Positions 33,984-43,667 of a stretch of 64,000 nt of DNA are shown piece after piece. Within the stretch, counting starts at the first letter, position 1; the number at the start of each line of letters is the position of its first letter. The notes beneath the pieces were generated by a model, which ran no database searches, had not been told where the DNA came from, and was given only the letters and a program-made list of their open reading frames with translations. A program made the position numbers and the translations under genes. Source of the DNA: Heterobasidion occidentale. Its lineage: Eukaryota; Basidiomycota; Agaricomycetes; Russulales; Bondarzewiaceae. Location of the stretch: assembly GCA_039111635.1 (NCBI GenBank), contig JBCAQO010000003.1, forward strand, positions 310,001 through 374,000, read 5' to 3'.

Positions 33984-35517
33984 TCAGAGCGCGTGCGTGA
34001 CCCCGTTCACGCGTGGCGGGCCCGCGTCCCCATTCTCACGCACACCATGGGCGTCCTCCATCGACACGTCCGCAGCGCTCGCGCTGTCGTCCCCATCCTC
34101 CGCCGATGCGGTAACAGACTCGAGATCGGTCTCGGACTGCACTTCGGCATCGGCGGCGCGCGCGTCGGGCACGGCCTCATCGTCATCATCTTCATCCATG
34201 AGCTGCTGCGCTTTCTGCAGATTGAAAAGGAGGTCAGAGATGCGCTTTTTGAAGGAAGCGGAAAGGATCAAGGCGCACCTTCATGGCCTCGGCCTCGTTG
34301 GAGTAGTGTCGTCCCCGCGCACGGATGAAGGCCGCGTGCTTCGCGGCCGCTGTAAAAATAGACACACACGAATGATCAGCGCTGCTCGGACAGCGGCCGC
34401 GATCGTCACAAGCGTCGTCACCAAAGACGGTCGTCACACTGGCGTCACACCAGTCCTGTGGCAAATATGACGCGCGCCCTCGAGAGTGCTGCGCATTGCG
34501 TCCGCAAACACTGAGAACAAAGTGGCAGAGAACCAAGGGTCCAACAAAACAGATAACCCCACCAAGCACAACCCCAGAAAATAAAATTGAAAAGAGACAC
34601 TCACTCTCCTCGTCCATCTCCTCCACCTCCACCTCGCCGCTGTCTCCTCGCATCCCATACAGATCTCCCCTCGCGTCAGCCGGCAAATTGAAGCTCGTGC
34701 TCCTGCTCGAGCTTCCGCTCCGCCCACCGCTGCTCCCGGGCCTCCCGCTGCTGCTCCCCGGGCGGCCGCTCCCCGAAACAGAAGGGCGCCCCGAGACGGA
34801 GACGGCGCTAGAGAAGGAGGTGCGCCGAGAGGAAGGCGAGGAGATATTGTTGTCACGGTCGCTGATGTTCGAAGGCGACTGCGCACGCGGGGACGAGTAG
34901 GCGGAGTTGGTCGAGAGGTCGAGGTTCGGGATTTCTGCGTGCGAAATGGGGATGGTCGGTCCGTGAGTGAGATTAGGTACATATGAGGAGAGGAGCGGGT
35001 GAAAAGCGGGTGAGTGAGTTGGAAGAGTCGGGTGGAAGCGGAAGAAAGGAAGGGAGTGCGTACCGCCGTCGATGGTGTCTGTCTCCGCGTCGTACCGAAC
35101 GTACGGAGTCTTGGGCTCCGTGATCTTCATGAGGCTGTCTTTCTGTAGCTCAGTGAGCGCGAGGTTCTCCTCGTCCCATTGCAAGCTGCTTGGAGGTGGA
35201 AAGATAATAAAATCATCTGCTCAGTCGATGTCTAATTGAGTAGAGGAAGAAAGATGCAACAAGTAGTGCGCAGTGTGAGGAAGAAAGGCAGGGTTGATAG
35301 GATGCTGGTGCTGGTGTCGAGGATGACTCGTGAGAGGAGAGAATGCTCACTGTTGGCCAGAACCGGACAAGGGTGGGGCGTTCTTGAGGATGCCTCTCGG
35401 CTTAGGTGCAGAGCCAGAACCAGATAGTGAGCGGCTAGGCGTCGGCGGCGCCGCTACTGCAGGTGACGGGGTGGAAGACAAGTTCGTGTTCACTGTCATG
35501 TAGCGTTCTGAGGACAT
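33984..35517 (-). CDS. GLC8: Protein phosphatase inhibitor 2 / Glc8 homologue (306 aa)
   Basis: Five exons join in phase: 35517-35351, 35185-35064, 34934-34605, 34349-34279 and 34214-33984. The inhibitor-2 signatures are in order: KPRGILKN near residue 40, which matches the K-G-I-L-K type PP1-binding motif; [16 protein letters not shown]; and [13 protein letters not shown], the conserved phosphorylatable PxTPY segment. A Ser/Gly-rich linker follows, then [21 protein letters not shown], matching the family's C-terminal helix, and an acidic tail. The protein binds and modulates type 1 phosphatase in cytosol and nucleus. The linker and tail are longer than in yeast Glc8. Confidence 0.88.
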
Positions 35518-37219
35518 GATGAAACGAAAAGAAGAAGCGAAGAAGAGATGGGTCTGTGCAGTGGAAGTGGAAGTGGATGTGGTGGTGGTGATGGTGGAGA
35601 GCTATAGATGGACGCCCCGATGCCAGATGGCAATCAGCCGACGATGTTGATGTGCTGCAGCTTGTATCCAAGGTGGCGTGGGAAAGCTGGCTGCATTCTG
35701 TTTGAGTCCCAGCACCACTGAACTCGACCGTTCTGTGATTTTCTCTCTCTCGAGGCCTTTCTTTTCCTCACTCCTCTCTTTCTGCTGCTACTTAACGCCG
35801 AGCTCTAAAACGAGCGGTGCGCCAGGACTCTGTGAATTATGAGGTATGTATGAGTTGTGCCTGTTCATCTCCGAAGAGGTCCCGGGCGTCATCCTCTCTC
35901 CTCATACGGTCCTTCCACACCACACTCATCCCGCGGCCGAATAACGAGAAACTCAGCTCGTCCTTACCTGAGCCTTTACCTTCCTATCCATAATCTGATC
36001 ATCTCCTTTGGTTCTATCCACCGGACCTACTCTTATCTCCCTTGCGTCGAGGTCAGCGCTTAGCAGTCGACTGACGATTCCATCAATTTAAATTGGCAGC
36101 AGTTTATCAGGGTTTATCAGTCATGTGGACTCGCTTTGCCAGCCGCAACCGAGCAGCTTACTGTGAGGTGGCCCATCGAGAACTGAGCGGTGTCGGCGAT
36201 GGACGGGCAGCATGTTTTACTGATCGGTTCAGCGCTGTGAAGGTCTCAAACGGTCAATCACCATCAGGCCAGACTGGGGCTAGGCACATCGGAGCCCAAT
36301 TATGTCCCCACAAAGCAGATTGACCGTCTGCCAATGAACACTTCGATGCATGCTACTGATCGAGCTACGCACTACGTGCAAAGTCAACGTATTTCCAAAG
36401 CGGTGTCGCGAACCAAGAGGACCTAGACGCGCCATCTTCTAACGCCTTGCTATGGCCCGCGCTCTGTTATATTCTTTCCTTTTTGATACGGCAGGTCAAT
36501 GATATAGATATATCTTCTGTGACTGGTACGTACGTGTACGCGACAGCGCTGGGAAGAACAGAAGGCTCGGGAACAGGCATCGCCGCGAATGGCATCTGGA
36601 TCTGACTCAAAAACACCCAAATCCCATCCATTTTCCCCCGCCTCACCTGATTGAAAGGTCTTCCTTCCCCCGCCCGCATCGAGGCGCCGCCAAAGCGCCC
36701 ACTCTAGCAGAACAGAGAGCAGGCGTGCTTCTTCACGGCAGTCCTTGGTCCCATGGCCTCTCCCAAGCGCATCGACGATATCATATACCTGAATAGACGC
36801 GCGTAGCTTCCCTGTTCTCTGATTTTAGGACTATGACAGGTTGCGTATCCCCTTGGAAGCATCGAAGCAGCCTATATGCGCGAACTTCCCTGCCCCGGAT
36901 GGGGTGGCAGCCAATGTCATGCCTGAGCGAGGTATGCATGCTCACAGGCTCGGGAGACAGGATGCGGATAGCAATGGCGGCCCCATGCGGGACGAGACGC
37001 ATCACGATCCGTCCGCCTAAATACGATCTGGCCCTTAGGGTTCCCGCGGATGTAGCGGGAGTATTTTTTCTTGGAATCCCGTTTATTGTCCTATCAGGGT
37101 GTAGCGGGAGTATAAGAGGCCCTGACGGTGTGTGCGGACATGTAGAGGGGTCTTTGTGTCTCCACCGTCTTTCCCTCATTCCAGAATCTTCTCATCTTCT
37201 GTCCCTGTCCACTACAAAT
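35518..37219. other. Divergent spacer between GLC8 and the GMC oxidase
   Basis: About 1.7 kb without a supportable gene. It has a pyrimidine-rich tract near 35735-35790 and must hold both promoters. ORFs here (36093-36323, 36467-36679, 36781-37179 and 36833-37300) look random. Confidence 0.5.
37111..37117 (+). promoter_or_regulatory. TATA box of the alcohol oxidase gene, with upstream direct repeat
   Basis: TATAAGA lies about 109 bases before the ATG at 37220. The 13-base word GTAGCGGGAGTAT occurs at about 37052 and again at about 37101, the second copy running into the TATA box, so it may be a regulator-binding repeat. Confidence 0.45.
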
Positions 37220-40200
37220 ATGACTTCGACGCCGCAGATCGACGCAGAGTACGACGTCGTCATCGCAGGCGGCAAGTCGCTTTCAGAGCTCGCATCATGA
37301 CCTCACTCAGTCTTGTCCTTGTCCAGGCGGTACCGCGGGCTGTCTGCTCGCCGGGCGCCTCGCCGCCGCCTCGCCGACCCTGACCATCCTCGTCCTCGAA
37401 GCAGGGCCCCCGACGCGCGAGCTCCTCGCACACATCCAGCCCGCGCGGTACCTCTCGCACCTCGCGCCGACGTCGACGACCGTGCGGTTCCACAAGGCGG
37501 AGAAGACGGAGGCGCTGGGCGGGCGCGAGCTCGTCGTGCCGTGCGGGCAGTGTTTGGGCGGGGGCTCGAGCGTAAATTGTGAGTGAAGCTTCCGTTTAAA
37601 GTTGACCGCGGGAGACGCGCGGGGCTCTCAGTTTGCGATGCTGATGCGCGGAGGACGCGTGTGTGCACAGTCGCGATGTACACGCGCGCGAGCAGGTCCG
37701 ACTACGATGATTGGGAGAACGTATACGGGAACGCCGGGTGGGGCTCAAATGACCTCGTCCCTCTCCTTGAGAAGGTGCTTGTGGCGCTTGCCCTTACGAG
37801 ACCGCGATCTCTGACCGCCTATGGTTCTCACGCAGACCGAGACGTACCAAGCTAGCCCCGATGCGCTGAACCACGGCTACGAAGGCCCACTCAAGATATC
37901 CTATGGTGGGATCTACACGGACGTTGGGCAGCAGTTCCTTGAAATTGCCGCCGGGTACGACAAGCAGCGGACGGTTGGTGGGGACCCCAACGACCTGGTG
38001 TCGGTTAATAAATACGGCGTGCGTCAGTTTCCTGTCCCGTTCGAGTAACTGCGTCGGCGTGATCGGTGATGCTAACGCGGCGATATGATGCGGTTCAGCG
38101 ATGGCAAAAGTGCGTATGTTTCCTGTCTTCCGTCCTGCATTCTTGATACCCGAACCCTGTTCGATCGCTCGACCGCCACGAGTCGAGTCTGTTTACCACC
38201 GTTTCTGCTTCCGTTCTACTTCCGTTTCTGCCTCCGAGTCTGTTCGTGTTTTGGTTCCGGTATTTCCTAACTGGGCGAGTCAGGTGGCCGGGGCGGGAGC
38301 GGATCGCTGACAGAACGCGTGCGCGGTTTGCTTCGCAGGTGGATTGACGCGAGGACGGGACGGCGCTCCGACGTGCCGCACTACTTCATCTACAACCAGG
38401 CGCACAACGAGCGCCTGCACGTCGTCACGAGCGTGCACGTCCACCGCGTCCTCCTCGAGTGCGTGTTCAACCGCAGTTCCCTCGCGCTTAGCCTCGCTGA
38501 TCGCGAGTGGTTGTCCTCACAACGTCGATCTTCGCCGTGTGCAGGGGCACGCGCGCCGCGGGCGTCGAGTTCCGCTGGAATAAGCGCTTTCTCCCGGATG
38601 CAGATGGCGAGACGCACACCGTTCGCGCGCGCCGCCTCGTCGTTCTCTCTGCGGGCTCGTTTGGGTCCCCCGGGATCCTGGAGCGCTCTGGGATCGGCGC
38701 AGCGGACGTGTTGAGCAAGAACGGAGTAGAGCAGGTCGTCGATCTTCCCGGGGTGGGCGAAGAATATCAGGGTGCGTAGACTTCCTCTTTGAAGTTCTCT
38801 TGATGAATATGTGAACGAATTGTTCACGGCATCTTTTCACTCATGGCAGACCACAACGTAGTCTTTGTGCCGTATGTTGCTGCACCAGAGGCGGAGACGC
38901 TCGATGGCATCGTGCGGAGCGACCCGGATGTGATCGAGCGTGCGTAGTTTAGGCTCCATCTCATCATTTCACCACAACTTGACCTCTCAAGGCAGTCGCG
39001 TCTAATGAATGGCTCAACAGCGGCCAGGGGCTCTTGGCGCACAAGTACGCTCGCTCACACTTGGTAATGTCTACAACGGTCGAAACTTAAATCACATAAA
39101 TTATTTGTACACAGCGGTATCGACGCCGGGGTCAAGATTCGCCCCACGCCGGGGGAGCTCGAGGCTTGGGGTCCTGAGTTCCGCAAGCGATGGGAGAGCT
39201 ACTTTGCACCTGCGCCGGACAAGCCGGTGTTGTGGATGGGCCAGGTATCTATGTGAGAATTTTCCACTGAATCCCTTCTTCACGACTGTACTTGCCGGCA
39301 GAGCGCTGAGCAGTTTGGTTTTTGATAGGCTCGTGGGAGATTGGACTGTGGCAGAGCGCCAGAAGTATTTCAGCATGACGTACTTCAATGTGCGTCTGAC
39401 CTCACAGGGCTTCACGGTAAGGGTGTAAATGCGAAGTGAACTGACCGAGAATGGTGGCTATAGGAATATCCTGCCGCCCGGGGCCATGTTCACATCACGT
39501 CTGGCACCGACGTGACCGCGCCGACCGATTTCGAACACAGATTCCTCGAAGAGTATGCACGCTTCGTCTTCGTCACATTATCTACGACTGAAATTTATGG
39601 GACACAGCGTGGCGGACGTGCGCCCGCTTGTGTGGGGATACAAGTTCTCGCGCGAGCTCGCGCGCCGCATGCCACTCTTCCGTGGCGAGTATGCCCCACT
39701 GCATCCTAAGTTCCCTGAAGGGAGTGCTGCAGGCATCGTCGTCGGTAAGGAGGGCACGGGCCTAGGCCCGGTGCCGTTGGACGCCCCAGATTTGGTGTAC
39801 GATGAAGAGGACGATCGAGCGATCGAGAAGTACACAAGGGAGTTTGGTGAGTCAGCGCTGTTGACGGAATACGTGGGACGAAGTCTCACTGTTTTTTTGT
39901 GGCGTTCAGTGTCCACCGCGTGGCATGCGGTGAGTCTTGACGGCTGTGTAGGTCTCTGTTTAATTTAAGTGCTGATGACGTATCGGCCGATGCAGCTCGG
40001 GACCTGTGCGATGAAGCCCCGCGCCGAGGGCGGTGTTGTCGATTCAAAGCTGAATGTGTATGGCGTCGAAGGTCTCAAGATTGCCGGTAGGCCAGCTCCT
40101 TCGCGTCGCAGATGCACAGCCTCTCATATTTTGATTTCCCGCTCTGTTTGACCACTCAGATATGTCGGTATGCCCCGGGAACGTTTCTGCGGTGAGTGCC

Positions 40201-40340
40201 ACTGCGTGGACGCCCGTATGATGTCATGTTTGATTGCTGTCTTGTTCACTTGTTTGTAGAATACGTACTCGACGGCGCTCGTTGTGGGAGAGAAGGCTGC
40301 GATGATCATCGCTGAGGAACTCGGGATCAAGGGGGTGTGA
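37220..40340 (+). CDS. GMC oxidoreductase, alcohol oxidase type (612 aa, 17 exons)
   Basis: Seventeen exons join in phase, beginning 37220-37271, 37327-37578, 37671-37774, 37836-38018, 38099-38109 and 38339-38458, and ending 39910-39929, 39996-40086, 40160-40191 and 40260-40340. The FAD-binding start is YDVVIAGGGTAGCLLAGRLA; the GMC signature region has GGRELVVPCGQCLGGGSSVN; SAGSFGSPGILERSGIG is the second GMC signature. The C-terminus has TAWHALGTCAMKP and NTYSTALVVGEKAAMIIAEE, as in fungal alcohol (methanol) oxidases. It oxidises short alcohols to aldehydes with release of hydrogen peroxide, a supply for lignin attack. Exon 5 is only 11 nt and exon 14 only 20 nt. Intron 1 uses a GC donor (GCAAGT). 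There is no obvious signal peptide. Confidence 0.9.
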
Positions 40341-40658
40341 TACGCAGGCTTCGAATGATAGAGGTCCAAGCGACTATGCTGTACGTATGCTATATGCGAG
40401 ATGAATTGACAGGAACAAGCCACAACGCTTGGTACTGAGCGGAGAGTCAATAGGCAATAGGCTCGTGTAGGTGGTTGTGGCATGCTTGGCCACCGAGCCA
40501 CCTTCGCTTGTGTCAAGCTTTATAAAGCGTGCAGGACGCGCGCCTCCTGTTCCCCATCTTACTGTCTCCCTCCTTGCGATTTTACCCAGCCAAAGTCAAC
40601 TCGCCGCGACAACACACCCTTTCCACTATCATCATCCCAGTCACAACTCTACTTGGCC
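40341..40658 (+). promoter_or_regulatory. Spacer with promoter of NLR D
   Basis: TATAAAG at 40521-40527 lies 138 bases before the ATG of D; a pyrimidine-rich stretch follows it, as is usual in basidiomycete promoters. No gene is seen. Confidence 0.45.
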
Positions 40659-43090
40659 ATGCCTCTCCAGAACATTACTGACTTCGGCTATAACCTCACA
40701 GCTCGTCTAGAAAGTCAGTTCGTTTGCGAACATTCATTGGAGTGGTATTGATCGTATGGGCCTGTAGGTATAAAAATCAACAATAATCCCGAGGCCGGAC
40801 GCACAAATGGAGGAAACCCTGATGGTTTCGTCGTCATTTCTGTCGACAATCAGCAATGGCAGGGGAGCCCACTCTGCTCTGGGGATGAACTTTATTGGAC
40901 GGCCGATCATCTTCTGTATGTCATCTTTCGTGATTCGGAGCATCTGAGTTGCTGATGTTGATCATCGTGCTAGACGCATGCGTGCGTCATCGAGGATCAA
41001 AATCGAGGTGTTTTGCAAGACACTGGTTTCGGGCGAGAAGCACTTGCTGGCGTGCAGCATTGAGAGGGTAATAGACCTCATCAACAACGGTGAGTCTCTG
41101 TGCTCCCTCCGAAAGCACATCTAGGTGTTCGAATCCGTAGTCAATATGGCTCATGCAACGACAGGCGGGCACTTTTGGATTGCTGGAGTCAGTGGGGTGG
41201 TCAAGCTCCGCGTCGTTCCTTACCGTGCGCAAGATACACCAGAATCAGACGCCCTTGCTCCGCATCTGCTATTTGACAAGCTCTCGGACCGGATAGCGGC
41301 CTGTACTTCTGTGCCTGAAGGTGGCGATGAGGGTAGCCAGAAGGTTGATCACCGGGTCCAATCACTCGCCCGTGCAGCTCAAAGGACGTCGGACTTGATC
41401 GAGCTACTTGACATCGTATGTTCATTGCGGCTGTCTGGTCTGTTCTACCCCACTGATCACAATTATGATTTGGATCACAGTCTGACCCGACTCTCAAGCT
41501 CTATTGCCTCATCACCATCTCGGTATGCGAGGTGGGTGGCTTGTCGTTTGACTGTATGATCTGGAGCATCATTCCTAATCACGATGTTTAGAATTTGAAA
41601 GGGAAGGTACCTTCCCTGTCCAAGCCGGTTACCGATTTGCTGGCCGATGCAATGATAGACCTGGACGAGATTTTGTCGTTCGATGCACAATGTTCGTGGC
41701 TCCTGCCAAAAATCTTGAACGCTGCCTATCGTCTCGGTGCGATGTCAATGAGGGTCGCTGTTCTTATTGACGAGTGTGTATGCTCGCCCACAAGTAAGCA
41801 GGACATTCCGTTCTCTTGTCTGTGGCTTGATGCGACTGATGTTATTTTATTAAAGCTCAATATTTGCAAAGCGACGATACAATAATGCAACACGCGAAGG
41901 ATATCACAGCACTTTATCAAGATATTATGGAGAAATTGAATACTGCCTTAAATCTAGACACATGGAAAACGGTCAAGAAGATACAGCACCGTACGCTCGA
42001 CAATATTGCCTCTCTTCTGATACTGACAGGCACCCTGAATCATCGTTAGAGTTGCGCCGTGACGAAATTCTCCAGTGGCTCAATGCACCAGATCCCTCAC
42101 GCATATTGAACGACACGAGGGACAGGCATCACCCCGACACTTGTTCATGGTTTCTCAACGGAAACCAGTTCTTGGATTGGAAGGAAACCACAGGGTCAGT
42201 CCTGTGGGTATATGGGCCTCGTTCGTACCTCTTACAGTTCTACTTCTCTTTTCCCATCAACTGAGATCTCCCTCCATGCAGCGGGACGCGGAAAAACTGT
42301 CTTGTGGTGAGTCGCAGCGGCAATGCTCATTTTGCTCATTGTTTTTGACGTAGAGACTGATGTACAATCTGTGTAGTTCATCGACAATCGACAACTCGGT
42401 CCTGACGGTTTATTTCTTCTTTGACAAGGGAAAAAGCGCCTTCCAGCAACACCAAGACTTCATTCGTTCGCTCATCAAGCAATTGCTTGTGCGATGCGAG
42501 CTTCAATATGATCTGGAGGTGTCAACCTACTGGCAACCGTCCCTCGAGTGTCTCTATTCCGTTCTCCGGCAGCTGCTGGCCAAATTCGAGCGGGTATATG
42601 TGGTCATAGATGCTTTGGACGAGTGTACCGAAGTCTCTACACTTCTTGACTGGATTAAAGACTTCACCAGCTGGGACGAGTTTAAATCTCACCTACATCT
42701 TCTCGTCACGAGCGGAGACAAGCCACATATTCAAGAATGCCTCAAAGCACTCAGCACTATCCAAGTATGCATGGAGCGCGATGTGGTCGACCCGGATATT
42801 CGGAACTTCATAAACTGCCAGTTGCAGTCGGACCGTACGACCAAACGGTGGAGCGAGGAGAAGAGAAAAGGAATTCAGGAAGACGTTTTGGAAGGGTCGC
42901 AGGGAATGTGCGTCTCCTTTGATGGTATCCTTCTATCTATGCATAAACATCGTATTGACAAAGCTTAAACAGATTCAGAGTGGCCGACTATTTCCTACAG
43001 AAACTGAAAACCTGCTACAATGACCGAGAGCTGCAGACCACATTGGAAATGATTAGAAATCGCGATACCTCGGGCATGATCTGCGATTAG
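40659..43090 (+). CDS. NLR D: short C2-helical-NACHT protein without ankyrin repeats (597 aa)
   Basis: Eleven exons join in phase: 40659-40713, 40768-40915, 40974-41089, 41165-41415, 41481-41522, 41592-41793, 41856-41990, 42050-42220, 42282-42306, 42377-42907 and 42973-43090. The C2-like part has GFVVISVDNQQW and RIKIEVFCKT. Walker A is GRGKTVL on the 25-nt exon; Walker B is VYVVIDALDEC. The sensor-like motif reads VTSGDKPHI where the paralogues have TSRDEPDI, so the Arg is lost. Just after the start of the winged-helix-like region (FRVADYFLQKLKTC) the frame ends with SGMICD and a stop, so no ankyrin repeats are made. The reading frame is intact, which hints at use, but ATPase function is doubtful. 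Confidence 0.7.
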
Positions 43091-43286
43091 CGCCACTGTT
43101 ACCTCGTCCTCGAGTCAATTCCCTTGGAGTGATTTCCCCTTCCTTTACCCGCTATGAACAAACGTACGGTTTATTGTAGGTACGATTACTGTAGCTGATA
43201 GAATATATTTCTCGGATAAGCTAGCAGACCGTCCATCGCTGTCCAACAGATGTGGCATAACGCTGAGACAGTGCTGAGACGACTTA
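43091..43286. other. Short spacer after NLR D
   Basis: About 200 bases between the stop of D and the MITE, with no gene. It ends in the left TA of the MITE target site (43285-43286). Confidence 0.4.
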
Positions 43287-43665
43287 CAGGGTCTTGCATA
43301 ATTTTTGAGAAAGTCGTGTCAGGAAAAAACGGGTTCCTGAGCGCTTCATTCTCGATATGAGAGAAAAGCGCTGGACCTCCCTGCGTGACCCGCCTGTGAC
43401 GATCACTCGCCGCTGCTGTCTTCGATAATCCCAGTCAATAACTAGCTCTCAAACTCAACGAGGAGTAGGTGGACCCATGGTAAGGTTGATTGAAGTACTA
43501 CAAAGAGGTGAGCACACAGTGAGCTGGAAGCAGTAGCCCCGAGCCATGAGGGCGTGACAAGGTTTTGCCGATCATCCCGGCCTGCGGTGCCCAGTTAGGC
43601 AAGTCCTGGTTCAGGAACCCGGTTTTTCTCTGATGCAACTCTCTCAAAAATTATGCAAGACCCTG
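43287..43665. mobile_element. MITE with long terminal inverted repeats and TA target site (379 bp)
   Basis: The ends are inverted copies starting CAGGGTCTTGCATAATTTTT; the match runs for about 55 bases with a few differences (43287-43341 against 43612-43665). TA stands on both flanks (43285-43286 and 43666-43667). TA duplication points to the Tc1/mariner superfamily. There is no transposase, so it is non-autonomous. Confidence 0.85.
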
Positions 43666-43667
43666 TA

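Noticed and set aside
33853..34470. 205-codon plus-strand ORF opposite the Glc8 homologue
   Set aside because: Antisense shadow; the minus strand has five in-phase exons with clear inhibitor-2 motifs.
37631..37670. Alternative acceptor in alcohol oxidase intron 2 (CTCAG before TTTGCGATG)
   Set aside because: It gives NFAMLM and then loses the family sequence; the acceptor at 37669-37670 gives NFAMYTRAS, which fits the family.
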